Source: Thamnidium elegans (Eukaryota; Mucoromycota; Mucoromycetes; Mucorales; Mucoraceae). Taken from it: a stretch of DNA of 64,000 nt. The notes below the pieces were generated by a model. The model was given only the letters and a program-made list of their open reading frames with translations, made no database searches and was not told the DNA's origin. Positions within the stretch are counted from its first letter, which is position 1; each line of letters opens with the position of its first letter. The stretch spans positions 248,001 to 312,000 of the forward strand of contig JAIXMG010000002.1 in NCBI GenBank assembly GCA_025201345.1. Reading direction: 5' to 3'. Shown in pieces: positions 36,460 to 49,896 of this stretch. The translations under genes were made by a program, and so were the position numbers.

Positions 36460-39400
36460 TTATTTAGGAGTCTTTTTTGGTTTCTTTTCCTTGATACGAA
36501 GAATACTTTTTGTCTTCCTCTTGGTCATCTTTTCCATAGCTTGTTTGTACAAGTTCTCCCGACAGTACTCAAGATCGTGTTCGTTACAAAAGTCGCGAAC
36601 AACAGCTTCAATATCGTCACCCTATAAATAAAAATAAAATAAAAATGTTAAAAAAAGAAGAAGAGCGTTATATCTATTCAAAACTTACGTCATATAAACT
36701 AAGGTTGACCAAGCTATCATCTGAACGTTTCACCCGAAGCCTAATAGGCTTCATCGTCTTCTTCTCTGTTTCAGAACTAGACCCCTCTTTTTCTTCGAAA
36801 GGTTCACTATTACTAGCAGGAGGATTGGTAGGTGTGGTAGGTGTGGTAGCAGCGATAGGTATGGTAGCAGCGATAGGTGTAATAGCAGCGATAGGCGTGA
36901 CAGCTGCAGTAGGTATGGTAGGTGCAATAGGTACAGTAGGTGCGGTAGTTACCACAGAAAGTTGAGGAGACTCAGTGCGACTAGCATCACTCTTATGACT
37001 GACAGGAGAGTTTGTTCTACTAATGTTACTGATATCACTGTAACTAGCCATGGTATTCTTTGTAGAGGAAATCAAGTTCATTTCACGACTAATACTATCA
37101 AACGCAGTTTCTTTGTACTTATCAGTGTCTAAAAGTTCATTCTCATTTTTGGGGAGAGGTTGTACCAAGGGTAAATTTAAATCGACAGAATGTTTGGAAT
37201 CAAAAACAAGATCATCTCTCTTTCGGTTAGGGGAGATAGGGCTAGTACGAGGAGAGTAGTTTGAGTTATTTGAAGGAATTAAATCTTCGAAATCAACGAG
37301 ATTATCAGCTTCGGATGCTTTTTTCTGAATATCCATTTCTGCAGTGGAGACGGTGCCAGGAATAAGTTCCGCGAAATTAATAGAGTTAGATGATTCCAAA
37401 GTGGGGCTGGAATTGCTGTTGCTCCAATCAATAACTTCAACAAAGTTATTTTCACTGGTAGAGGCCTCTTGTGGGACTAACACCTTGCTGCTACTGGCGG
37501 TGTACATGTTATTAGAATGAATATCCAGAGTACCAATCGATTCCCAAACATCTCCTTTGAGTAAAGGTCTACTAGATACGTTCGGAGAGTTCGTGGTATC
37601 GATTAATGATACTGAATCATTTGATGTAGTAGTGGTAGTAGTAGTATTAGTAGCTTGAGTAGCAGATACCGGGTTTTTCGCGAAATCCCCCCAGTTATCA
37701 ATAATATCTTTATTATTAACAGAGCTTGTCCGAGGTCTAGAATAGGTAGAACGACGAGGAGAGGCAGTTCTACCGGTAGCCCAGTCACTTTTGGCATGTT
37801 TATCAGCAATGACTAATTTTTTTTAGTATCTTATTTAATCTATTTGTTTAATTAATATGTTACCTTCAGGAGGGAAGTTGTCTTGCCAGCTATTACGTTT
37901 CTGCTTGGTGGGAGTGGGAGTAGCAAGCGATGGTTCATGTTCTTTCGAGTTATTCCATTCTTCCGCAGAGGACCACTTATAGCGCCCAGCAGGTTTTTCA
38001 GGTTTTGGTTTTCTAACCGAGAATTTTGGCGTGGTTGGCTCTTTCGTACTAACCTTTATCACATTTTCAGTTGAATCGTTCCAGGAAACACTACTATCAG
38101 AGCTGACCAAAGAGTCACTCCTTGAATATCTATCACGGTTTACTTTGTTGCTGCTATTATAACGAGAGCTGGTACCACTAGTAAATGAAGAGAATGGGAT
38201 TGGTGGCGAAGAAGTTAATGTCGGAGTGTTCCCGCCACTGGTTTGCACAGGTTTTTCTGGCTCAACACTATTGGTAAACTTTTCATTCACCCAGTACAAT
38301 GTGTTCCTTTGCTCATCAATAACCTCTTTCACGTACCCTTGCTTCTCAACGTCATGCCAACGTACGACCTTTACTTGGTCAGCAGGTCCCCAACCATCAC
38401 TTTCTGCTACGATAGGGCTGTTACGGTGTTGTTTGCGTGCGTCACGCTTAAACAAGGGATTGACTTTGTTAGGTAAAAAGCTGTTTTGCTGCCATTGCTC
38501 TTTGTAATCTTCTTCTACATAACTAGTCCAATCTTGTTCAGGGTATTGCTCGTGAGTAGGTGTCTCTATAGCTGTACGAGGGGTGTTAAACTTTTCACGC
38601 CGTTGTTGACGATCTTTTACGGATGTATTCCAGTCGTCAGAGCTGGGTCCCCAGCCACCCAAGTTGATTTCAGAGCCTGCAATACCTAAAGCGGGAGACA
38701 TGCGTTCTTGTTCTTCCTCCTCCTCCTCCTCCTCCTCCTCCTCCTCCTCCTCCTCCTCCTCCTCCTCCTCCTCCTCCTCCTCCTCCTCCTCCTCTTCTTC
38801 TTCTTCTTCTTCGTCTTCTTCGTCTTCTCGCGTGTCTGAAGTATGGTATTCTTCGGTGACGTTTAAAGTATTTTCTGACCGATTATCAAGACCATAAATG
38901 CCAGGAATATCATTAGGTTTAAACTCTTGCGTCCATAACGCCGGTGTGGTTGAACGGAAGGTAGAATGATCAACCATTAAGGTATTTAAACGGTTGAGCG
39001 AGCTGCTAGCAATTGCCGAAATGGGTTCACAAATTTGGGTTGATTCCTATACACATTTATAAGTAAAAAAAAAAAATAAGAAATTTTTTTATCACTTACT
39101 TTTTCCAACTCATCTATCAAACTGGTAAATTCATAAGGTTTCATATCGAAATGTTCAGCCAAAAGGGAAATCATTTGAGCAGATATAAAGCGACCTTCAA
39201 CCATTGGACGTAGTTGGGGATCAGTAGAATGGGCTATACCATCAATAGCAATGGAATTTAAAGTAATAACAGACTTATCATTTACATAACGATCCATTTC
39301 TGAAGAGGTATTGAAACTACTGATAATAGTTTTTTGAAGATCATCATAGTTAACAAGACGGATTTCACGAAGGTTATGACCAATACCACTGTTACAAATA

Positions 39401-40656
39401 TTGTATATATCTCTAGGTTTAACAGGACCAGATGATTCCATGTGAATACGATATAAAGAGCTTGATATGTAATCCATATTAGAGAAAGTAGTGAGAATAC
39501 TAGAATCGATATTGGGACAATTGATAACTTGAAATATATGCAAATATCTATTTTGATTTAAAGCACGTTGAATACCGTCACCGGTTAATTGAGGACAATT
39601 CTTAAACCCCATTGTCTGAATAAATGATAAATAAGGTGATAAACAAGTTAATTGGTCATCATCTAGATTTAAATTTTCAATCAATAATCGACTTGGGTAA
39701 GCACCAGATTGAATCATTTCATGAAAGCAAGAAAGTTGATCATCATTAGGTCTATATTGAAGTGACTCGGGACACGAACGGATTTCAAGACAATTCAAGT
39801 TGACACAAGAGTTTAAAGCATGCACAATAGATGTAGCGGTTAAGTGAAGGGCGCCTTCTACATGAAATTCAACAAGTCCAGGGAAAGCTTCCACAACCTT
39901 TAAAATATAAGGATCCCATAAGTTGGCAGCATCAGTCAAAGTTAAGTGAGTTAAATTGAGTCTTTGAGGTGTACAAATTTTGGCCAAGATACCAATATCC
40001 ATATTTTGTAGAGAGAGTTGAAGTTCAGTGAGACGTACTGCTCTTGTGATAAGCGTTTCTGCCCATTTTAAACTGATATTAAAATTACCGTCTAAGCGTA
40101 AGCTTGTTAAGCGCGAAAATACAGAGTTAAGAGCTAATTCATGACCCACTTTAGCACCAACGATATGAAGGCTAGTTAAGTCTTGAGCAAAGGAAGCTAA
40201 GCGTTCAATATGCACAGTTTCCAACTCCCAACCGTAGATAGTTAAAGTGGTCACCTTTTCGCAAATGTTAGTGATTGCACTAGCAATATTAGGATTGGCT
40301 AATTTGTTTGGGCAATGTCTTTCTTTATTTGATTTTGCGATAGGTTGAAATAAAGTCATGGTATGATCAGTAAAAATCAGAAAGATATTGCGCACCAAAA
40401 GAGCATTCTTTTTCGACTCGTTAATAGCAGTTAAAAAGAGGCCAAAGTTCTTTGGTTGGTCTAAGCAAGGTGTTTCCCATAATACATTCTGAGCAGCAGT
40501 AGTCCATTTCGGGTGAATAAAACAAGCAATATACTTATGACGAGTGTCTAAAAAACGACAAATGTGTTCCATTATAGAATTTGGTAAAGTAAGAAAAGAA
40601 TCCCGCTTTGGTTCCTCAAAGGAGAAATCATCCCATAACTCCATCTCTTTTTCCAT
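36460..40656 (-). CDS. F-box/LRR protein with long acidic, Trp-rich disordered tail (1341 aa)
   Basis: Four exons, 39100-40656, 37864-39046, 36689-37812 and 36460-36621, join in phase to 1341 residues. Residues of about 18-60 (FLTLPNSIMEHICRFLDTRH) form an F-box. Residues of about 130-450 contain leucine-rich repeats, such as LTSLRLDGNFNIS and LTHLTLTDAANLW. The rest is disordered: a Glu run of about 40 near residues 590-632, many isolated tryptophans beside Gly, Asp or Ser (GGWGPSSDDW, SDGWGPAD, DNWGDF), Ser/Thr-rich parts and a basic C-terminus. F-box proteins recruit SCF ubiquitin-ligase substrates through LRRs. The joining intron is short, with consensus ends. If it is not removed, two separate genes are possible. 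Confidence 0.75.
38710..38820. repeat. (CTC/CTT)n microsatellite coding poly-Glu
   Basis: Uninterrupted CTC triplets pass into CTT triplets on the plus strand, encoding GAG/GAA glutamate codons in the F-box gene. Its trinucleotide period keeps frame, so repeat-length changes would alter only the Glu tract. Confidence 0.95.
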
Positions 40657-40812
40657 GACAGCGATGAAATAATAATTGGAAAGACAAGGAATATAAAAAA
40701 AAAAATCTTTTTTTTTTTTTTAAAGCGGGTCGTATTTTTTTTTATTTGACAAAGAATTCTAAAAGGGGAAAGTGTGAGGGAGGTTTTTTTTTGGGGGGAT
40801 GCAGAAATTAAC

Positions 40813-43800
40813 TTAGTTTTTTAAGGGAAGAGTAGTAGGGTTAGTACGGTGTTGTTCAGCAGTACTCAAAAGAGTCATAATTTGTGCCTGTTGTTCAGCA
40901 TTCAAATCTTTTGTTAAGAGTGTGTATGAAGAACTGTTGCTTTGTTGCATATTTCTAAATACTTCTTCAAATCTAATATAAGGATCAATTTCATCTAAAG
41001 GTGATTCAAATAAGATTTCTTCTTCAATTTCATCTTCTTCATCTTCATATTCATCATATTCATTGTTTTCACCATTATGCGATGCAGCTTGACTGGCAAG
41101 ATATTCAAGATATTCATTATCTTGATCAGGTACATCATCATCCTCTACTTCTTCAAAATCTTCTTCATCACCACTTGCTCCTTCAAATCCACTAAATTCA
41201 TCTTCTCCGAAATCGTCTTCATCGTAATCACCGTATAACTTTTCCATATTTTCACGGTTTTCCATTGCTTTAGGCAATGTTTGGAATACAGTAATCATAC
41301 AAGATAAAATTTGAGACCATCCAGCTTGAAGTGAAGTAGGAATCATTTCAGTTGGTAATTCCAATAAAGCACAGATAGCAACAATAACTAATTTCTTATC
41401 ATGGACACGAGAGAATTTAGAAAGTGTTTGGAACCATAAAGTAAAGAAACCTTGAGTCCAGTTATTTTCTTCCAAAAGACGGAGAGTCAATACAGGGTTA
41501 TAATATAAACAGTTTACAACGACTTCAATACAGTGAACCTTGAATTCAGCTGTCTTCATTGATCCAGTAAAGATATATTGGAATGCCAAGTTAAGGAATG
41601 GCCCAACACACATATCAACATGTCCACGGCAGTTTAATAAAACTGATTCCATTAACTTACATGCACAGATACGATCTGTTTCTCCAACACGATCACTTTT
41701 CATGACAGTATCGATAATATCAAACATCAAACCTTGCACGTGTTTGTTTGCAATAAATACATCTTTACCGTAAGAAATATAATTATCCAATGGTGGCAAC
41801 ATTTCTTCCATATAATCAATACCAGAATCCTTGAAGGCTCCATAAATTAATTCAAATACACTCCACATGGTAGGTGTAACTCTCTTGGCAGAGAATGTAC
41901 ATGAATCAATAATCTCAAAAATTTCATCATATAAATCTAAAATCTTGTTCTCTAATGTGTAAGTAATAACTGGTAAAAGTGCATTCTCAAGCTGTTGAAG
42001 AATTTCAGGTGTGCTTTCAAGACTGAGAATCAATGTACCAATAGTTTTCAAAACACCCATAGCTGCCATAGTTTTGTCACTTAATTCATCAATATCTCCA
42101 GAAAATTCATCATCGTCTGCACTGGTTAAAGTGTTGCTTTGGTTTAATTCTTCCATAATACGCAAGAATGTATCACGTAATTGAGTACATAATTGAACAG
42201 CAAAAGGGGTTAATTGAGTAGCAAATACTTCTACAAATTCTTCCATAACATTAGCCAATGTATCAATATCAATTTCATTGGTCAAGTTCAATAATTCTTG
42301 CATAATAAAGGGAAGGTTAGGTGCCATAGCATTACGAACACTTTCATGACGGATCATGGGTTGAAGAGCAAGAGCAGCTTGAACCTTGACAGCCAATTCA
42401 GTGTCACGAATACAGTCAGTAACACATTGATATAATGTAGCCAAATTTTGTTCATTAGCGAAATCTAAATCACTGAAATGTCTAGTTAAATCACAAGCAC
42501 GAGATCTCAAGAAGGGATGCTTGCTCTTGAATTCAGGGAAAACGTGAGTAACAAAGAAAGGTTCCATCATATTAGCAACGGGAGATTTCTTTTGTAAAAC
42601 TTGGTAAGATAAACCACCAATCATACAAAGAGCACCATCCTTTTCCTTAGGATTCTTTTGATCTTCAGGTGCTTCCAAATACTTGTTAAGAACACCGTTA
42701 ACAAAGTTTAAAATACCCATAAATGTATACTTCTTACGGTCACGTGCTAAATCAATCAAGAAATTCATAGCATTCGTTTGAGGTGAATGGAAATCTTCCA
42801 AAGGATCAACCTTCTTGTGTACAAATTCAACTGGGTCTTCATCCCAAAGCTCTTGATCTTCTTCAGAGAAACAAAGTTGAGGGAAGATAAAATGTGCTAC
42901 CAATGTCTCAACATGAGGCTTCAATAATTGCCAAGTTCCCTTATTCTTGACACAATCTGCAAAGAAAGAAGAAGTTAAAGCTAAACACTTGCTAGGAATC
43001 CAGATCTCCTTTTTAATCCAAAGTTCAACTTGGCCCAAATAAGCTTGCAAGATATTAGGTGCAAAATTAGCGGAAAATCCCTTGGCAAATGCATTGTATT
43101 CGGGAGTACTGCGAAGCATAGTAGCAGGGTTACCATACTTGCTGAAAAGACGGTTAAGACAATGGTAAGCCCACTTCTTTGTCTTCCACCAAGGGTATCT
43201 TTCACGTTCATCAGCATCAGCAGGTAAAGCTTCGTTGGGAATCTTCTTTTCGATCAATTGCAAGAATAAAGTACCCCAGGGAACGAGGGAAGCAGGATCT
43301 TGAAGACTCTTGGGGAATTCAGTTTGAATACCAGAATGATAAATCTTGAGCGCTAATTTAAGCATCTCAGCTGCTTCAATGCTATCAGATGAAATAAGGT
43401 TGGAACAAATATTTTGAATAGCAGGGAAAGTCAACTTGATAAGTTGTCTAAAAGGTTCACGACGAGCACCTGTTCTCCATCTAAAAATCAAAAAGTTTTT
43501 TTTTCGCGTAAGTTTTCAAAAATACATTTACCATCCTTCTTTTTTTTCATTTTCCTACTTACTGGTAAACCTTGACAACTTCACGTAAAGCCAATAAACC
43601 AACATAAACTAAACGAACATCGGTTGAAGTTAAGAGTCTTTCAAGTTCACTAACAAAATTGGGCCAGTTATCCGGGAAGTCATTGGTTAAAATAGTGTTT
43701 AAAGTAGAAGTAAGTTGAACTCTAAACATAATTTATCAGTTTCCCGATTATTTTTCCTCAATTTTTTTTTTAAAAAAAAATCTCTAAGCGCAAATTTACT

Positions 43801-44251
43801 TACTGGACTTGGTTAGGTGCAGTAACCAAAGCTTGAAGAATAGTTTGCTTAACCATATTACGATCATCGTTATTGATAGGAACAGCTGACTCACGCTCAC
43901 CATCCCAAGCCTTGTTTAAACGGTTCTTAAAGTAAATAGCAGCTAAAAAAAAGAAAAAAAGAAAACATAAATACAAGGAGATATTTACGAAACATCATGT
44001 TCTATCCTGTCTTACCAGCTTGACGAGCTCCTAATTCAAGATCTTCTGAGGCAAGAATTTGCAAAACAATAGGTAAGAAACCGTTGTTGGCCTCAATCTA
44101 AGGTACCTGAAGTTTAAATATATACACTTGATATACGAGTAATAAATAAAAAGGTACTTACGTTTCTAATGTTTAACTCTGCTTGCTTATGGACATTAGG
44201 GTCAGGATGATATGTAGCAACAAACAGTTGATAAGCTGTGTTTTGATCCAT
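40813..44251 (-). CDS. Importin-7/8-type karyopherin beta (Sxm1/Nmd5 family)
   Basis: Five exons, 44162-44251, 44016-44097, 43804-43942, 43563-43721 and 40813-43480, give 1045 residues, the usual size for this family. The N-terminal importin-beta region includes HKQAELNIRN and ARQAAIYFKNRLNKAW. It is followed by HEAT-like helices throughout, for example LRSRACDLTRHFSDLDF. Near residues 900-990 is the acidic loop (YGDYDEDDFGEDEFSGFEG), which IPO7/8 and Nmd5 share. These proteins carry ribosomal proteins, histones or TFIIS into the nucleus using RanGTP. Start choice is set by MDQNTAYQLFVATYHPDPNV, the normal opening. Ascomycetes have two paralogues, Sxm1 and Nmd5; I cannot say which this is. 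Confidence 0.93.
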
Positions 44252-45400
44252 CTTGAATTTGTGAATAAACTAGAAACAACAAGAAAAAAAAAAATAGAAA
44301 AAAAAAAGTTTTTTTTTTTTCGTGCACCACGACTAAAGTGACTGTTTTTACACACTTACTTACACAACGATACTTCTTTAAAGAAGGCCAATCAAATCTA
44401 CATTTCATAATCAGGCACAAATAGTTGTCAATTTTTTCATTAAAAAAGAGGTTACTACGATGATGATGATCTTTTAATTAGCGCGTCGTTTAGAAAAAAA
44501 AAAAAAGAAAAAAAAGTTTTTTTTTTTTTAATAAAAAGACGTTTTCTCCTTTTTTTTTCGTAGTACATGAGATCATACTTTGACAGAAAATGGCGCAAAG
44601 AGTATCACTAAATATATTGCATGCGCCCTATCACCGTTGCTAAGGAAACAAGCTTTAGTATATTGTTGTCAAAGTAACTAACAAATTAATAAATCCCTGA
44701 AAGGGAGTAATTTTTCCTTTATTCAATTCATCCGAATTGCAAAAACTTGGTCTAATTGAAATTTTCGCAAGTTTAAAAAAGCGAAATATTTTTAATGTAT
44801 AAAACAATCAAAGTGATATGAATTAACCTCTATACTTTTCTTCTCCCCCCCCCCCTTTTTTTTATAAATCCCCCCATATACTTATATACATGTACGCTTT
44901 ATCGAATATGCAGAAATTTAAAGCAAATATATAAAGCTACAAGTTTGTTTAAAACAGTATAATACTCAAGTCGGTCTATAAAACGGGGAATTTCATAAGG
45001 GAAAAACACGCTGAATGATGAATAAATGAAACGAGTCTAATTCCGGTATCGATTAATCAGAGAATTATATTTATTATTTACTTGAAAAAAGAACTTCGTT
45101 TAAAGATGCTTGAAGACATAAAAAAAAAAGATCGATCTCAGTTCTAAGAAACTTGTTTGCTTTGGTCGGAAAAAATAAACGAGAACAAAGGATTGTGACA
45201 AAATTTCCTTTTAAAGAGATACACTTGTTAAAGTAGTAAGTTCTCAGTGTAACATTTTCTAACTGCATTTCATAAGTTTGACATACATTTTTTTTTTATT
45301 CCTTTTCTTTTCCTCTTTCTTTTTTTGACAATTTTTTTTTTTTTTTTTAAAAAAAAAATATATACATATTTACAGTTATTTGCTTGGTTACTATTTTAAT
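44252..45400. other. Divergent promoter region, importin and phospholipase D
   Basis: The spacer holds the promoters of both divergent genes. An RFX-like X-box is at 44636-44649. A C-run is at 44846-44856, and T-rich stretches run up to the phospholipase D start. A minus-strand frame near 45070-45268 is open but has no recognisable protein features. Confidence 0.5.
44636..44649 (+). promoter_or_regulatory. RFX X-box-like site
   Basis: GTTGCTAAGGAAAC closely fits the bipartite X-box consensus for RFX proteins (GTTGCCATGGCAAC-like, two half sites). It lies about 390 bases upstream of the importin start. A role is inferred from sequence only. Confidence 0.35.
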
Positions 45401-48400
45401 ATGTCGCTTGCAAAGGATACACAAGATCAACAACAATTAGATCACCCTATTCATAGTATACCTAATAATACCCGGGATGGTGCTTCGCAACCATTAAAAC
45501 CAATTATTGAAAATAAGGACCCATCTTCTGCAGACCAGCGCCAAACGATCCCTCAATCACAATCTCTTCAATCTCTACCCAACAATAAGCAAAGTAATCA
45601 TAGTTTTATAAATAATGGGAGTAACAACAGCACAAGAAATAAAGGACGGCGTGTATTGAATCGATTCGAAACCGCTCCTCAAGAAGGTTGGAAATTAATT
45701 AAAAAATGGGTAGGTACGAATAGACAGCACTCTAAACTTAAACAACAGCAGCAGATTATCAGCATTGAGCGACAAGCAGAAGTGAATACCATCACACCTT
45801 TAATTATGGCCATGTTTTTCACAAAGGACGAAGAGGGCAGGAAAAGAATACCTGTATTTCTGAATAATATAAGTGTAAAAGTATCAAAACTAGAGGATAA
45901 TGACGACGATTATTTTAATTCAAAAAAGAGAAAAAAGTTTCATGGCACCATATTTCGGATCGATGTGAAATATGGTACAGGACCTGGAAAGATTACTTGG
46001 TCTGTGTATCGTCGGTATTGGGATTTCGTCAAATTACATTACCAGTATAAAAAGAGGTATAATAACTCTTCGAATGGAACTAGTGCGATTGGAAATAATC
46101 GAGCCAATCGAATGCCTCGATTTCCTAGTTTACCCAGGCATCATTTTCGTAAGCAAAAGAAGAGGGATTACGAAAGTCGTGTGCCCATAAGTAGGTTACA
46201 TACAGCTACCAGTTCTGGAAGAGATACAACCACTTCCAGTCAAAGTAATTCCGTCATGGATGAGGACGCTGTAATGGCACTAGTCACGATGCATACCCAA
46301 GAGGAAGGTGGTACATCAAATGTCAGGACCAATAATCCTCCTACAACAGTACAAAGGGATCGAGCTGATAGTGTTGCGTCATCACAAGTAATGGAGGTAG
46401 TGAAAGCAGATAATACAGTACTGCAAGCGATGGAAAATTATTTAAACCAGTTTATAACATCACTTGAGCCCTGCGGTCATATCAATCGATTGTGCAAATT
46501 TTTGGAAATTTCTACTCTAGGACTCCAGTTGGCAGCAAAGTACCCTGTTGCGAGCTTTCATGGAAAAGAAGGGTTTATTGTATTTCAAAGCAGAACCGAT
46601 CGTGACCCTAAGCAAACTCGTACATTCTTACAAGATGGAATCGTGTGCTCATTACCAACTACAGGTGGAAGAAGAAGGAGAAAGCCAAAATGGTTTATTG
46701 TACGAGAAAGTTATGTTGTTTGCGTAGATAACCCAAGCGAGTGTGATATTTATGATGTATTTTTATTCGATCAAGCCTTTGATATTCATCGTCTAGCTAA
46801 ATTTGGAGATAAGTCAGGTCACCATGCACGAAATGGAAAAAAGAAGTTATGTAACGCATTAGCGAGTGCTTCCCATTGGACTTCAAAAAAATCCACCCTG
46901 TGCCTAAAAAATATGCAAGGTGTTTATCATTTTAGAGCAAAAAATGAGCAGCAAGCCAAGCAATTTGAAGTCTCTATTCTGATCATGGCTAATAATTCAG
47001 TCTGGGTTAAAGAAAATAGATTCAAGAGCTTTGCCCCTATCCGTTGTAATGCCGCCGTTGCTTGGTTTGTGGATGGTAGAGATTATTTTTGGGATGTATC
47101 TGTAGCACTTGAAAATGCTAAAGAAACTATATATATTCATGATTGGTGGCTGGTAAAGTATACGTTTTTTTTTTTTTTTTTTTAATTTCGTTATACTCAA
47201 ATATACTAAACTCTTTTTCCTTTTTTTTTTTTACTTTGAAAGTCCCCTGAACTGGTAAAGTCCCCTCTATAATTACTTTCCTTTCTTTCTTTATATAATA
47301 ATATGTCTTGTAAAACCAACTAATTACTTTCCATAGTTTCTTAGAAGGCCTGCTGCAAAAAATCTTGAATGGAGACTGGACCGAGTTTTAAGACGGAAAG
47401 CCGATCAAGGGGTTAAAGTCTATATTGTTATGTACAAGGAGGTAGCTATGGCATTACCCCTATTCTCTCACCAAGCCAAGAGACATCTGTTATCTTTATC
47501 ACCCAATATTTTTGTACAAAGACATCCCTCACGTGCCCTAGATATATTTAACAAAGACAGTATATTTTTTTGGGCTCATCATGAAAAGATTTGTGTAGTT
47601 GATAATGAAGTAGCATTTATAGGTGGTTTGGATCAATGTTTTGGAAGATACGATACACCAGGACATGTCCTCGTTGACGATTTAAATCCAGACCTTTCCG
47701 ATCCAATCTCGAATCATAATCCTCAAGTTTGGCCCGGTAAAGATTACTCCAATCCTCGTATTATTGATTTTCATACCTTGGATAAACCTTTTGAAGATAA
47801 CATGGATCGATCCATCTTACCTCGTATGCCGTGGCATGATGTATCCATGAGGTTAGTAGGCCAAGCCGCTCGTGATATATCTCGCCATTTTGTACAGCGT
47901 TGGAATTTCTTGCGTAGAAAGAAACCATCAGCTCCCAAGAGACCTACGCCAATGCTATTACCTGTACCAGATAACTATGTCAGTTATCTTACAATTAATG
48001 ACCCACGTATCTGTCATCCTCATACCTCTGAAAGTTGCCGTGTTCAAATTCTCCGTAGTGTTTCACCTTGGAGCATCGGATCTATTGATCACGTTGAGCA
48101 TAGTATTCAAACTGCCTATGTGGACTCTATTTGTAACTCCAAGCATCTGATCTATATCGAAAATCAATTCTTTGTTAGTTCTACCAAAGTAGGTTCTACC
48201 GTCATTGAAAACAAAATTGGTGATGCAATATATAATCGAATTGTTCGTGCGCATCAACAAAAAGAAAAGTGGAGAGCGATTATTATCATCCCTTTGGTAC
48301 CTGGTTTTACGGCAAACATTGATGAAACGGAAGGAACTACAGTTCGTATTATTATGCAATTACAGTACATGTCCATTAACCGTGGTCCTGACTCGCTTAT

Positions 48401-49896
48401 TGGTCGGTTACATGCAGCTGGTATAGTTAATACGCACGAGTATATTAATTTTTATGGGTTACGGAATTGGGGTGAATTAAATGGTCAATATGTTACAGAA
48501 CAGGTTTACATTCATGCAAAGGTAAAATAACACTTGTAGCAACTATCCCCTCCTTTTTTTATTACTCCTTTTTTTTGTTTGTGTGTTTTTTTTTCTTACT
48601 AACTATAAAAAAAAAAACAAATAGACCATGATTGTGGATGATATTAAGGTTATTATTGGATCTGCAAATATCAATGAAAGATCACAATTAGGAACAAGGG
48701 ATTCTGAGATAGCAGCTTGCATTGAGGACGATACAGATTTAGTGGATTCTTGGTTCAATGGCATAGCAGTAAAAGTAGGTCGGTACGCGCATACATTAAG
48801 AATGAGATTAATGTGTGAGCATATTGGAATGGATGTTGATCAATTAGATAGAGAAAAATATGTTTCGGGCGATACCAATTATTTCAACCAACCCTTTTGG
48901 AATAACTATAACCACTTTCCAAAGGATGTAGTCAACTGCATTCCTCCTTATATTCAAGTTACAACGACCGATCAAAAGGCTGCAATGGAGAAAGATAAGA
49001 TTAAGAGTGAGGAAAAAAACGAAATACCAATTAACGACTTGCCTTATTCAAGTACGATTGATTCCGATAGTTCTGCTACCTCTAGCAACAGTTCGGGTAC
49101 AGAAATAAAAAACAAAAAAAAAGGTTTATTACATAAATTAAAGTATGCTAAAGAACAACATATGGATAAGAATCATCCTAGTAAAAGAAAAGAAGATACA
49201 GGATCATCCAGCGCATCTACTACAGATGGTACTTTACCCATTCAATCTGTTGCAACAGGAGAAAATAGTACACATAGTGCATCTGTATTATCTCCAACTA
49301 AATCTATCTTTAGTAAGCGTAAGAGTACTAAGGAAGATTATCTTGAATTTTGGACGACTCTAGATTGTGATACAGATAACAATGGTGATATAGAACAAGC
49401 ACAAGGACAAGGAGAAAAGAACGCGGCATTTTCTTACCCTAGCCATTATAACAGTGCAACCGTTGAGCCTTTAAATATGCAGGACAAGACAGTAGCACAC
49501 GTATACCGTATATTACAAGATCCACTGACAGAAGAATTTCAACAATTTTGGCATGTATTAGCTCGAGTCAATACAGATCTGTTTCGGCGATCCTTTTTGG
49601 TTACACCAGATAATAATGTTCGGACGTGGGATCAGCACCATCATTTTGTCAAAATGGCGAAACTATTTTTGGGAAGAATGGATCCAAAACACGGTGGAAC
49701 AAAGACTACAGCAGCAGCAGCTAATGTGACCACATTACCTTTGGAGAACATGAAAGAAGATACGGTTGCTGATATTATTAAACATATCCGTGGCCACTTG
49801 GTCATTTGGCCAAATCATTTTATGGAAGAAGATGATCTCAAAAACGAATTTTTGTTTCATGTAGATAAAATCGCTCCAGCTGAAATTTTTGATTAA
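45401..49896 (+). CDS. Phospholipase D (PLD1/SPO14 family) with PX and PH regions
   Basis: Four exons, 45401-47152, 47243-47254, 47337-48521 and 48625-49896, encode 1406 residues. A disordered N-terminus is followed by a PX domain with an insertion (core SVYRRYWDFVKLHYQY; about 165-375) and a PH-like region (about 395-560). Two catalytic HKD motifs are present: HHEKICVVD (His670, Lys672, Asp677) and HAKTMIVDD (His981, Lys983, Asp988). Both are intact. The enzyme hydrolyses phosphatidylcholine to phosphatidate and choline on membranes selected by PX/PH. The second exon has 12 nt and supplies SPEL, restoring the family motif HDWWLSPELFLRRP. The second HKD is also split by an intron. The C-terminus is Ser-rich and low complexity. 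Confidence 0.95.
47243..47254 (+). other. 12-nt microexon of the phospholipase D gene
   Basis: TCCCCTGAACTG is preceded by ...tttgaaag and followed by gtaaag. It encodes Ser-Pro-Glu-Leu in phase 0 between exons ending WWL and starting FLRRP. Phospholipases D of this class conserve a WWLSPELYLRRP-like motif, so inclusion is strongly expected. The flanking introns are 90 and 82 nt. Confidence 0.85.

Noticed and set aside
38664..38897. Poly-Ser plus-strand frame
   Set aside because: It is a shadow of the CTC repeat that encodes poly-Glu on the minus strand.
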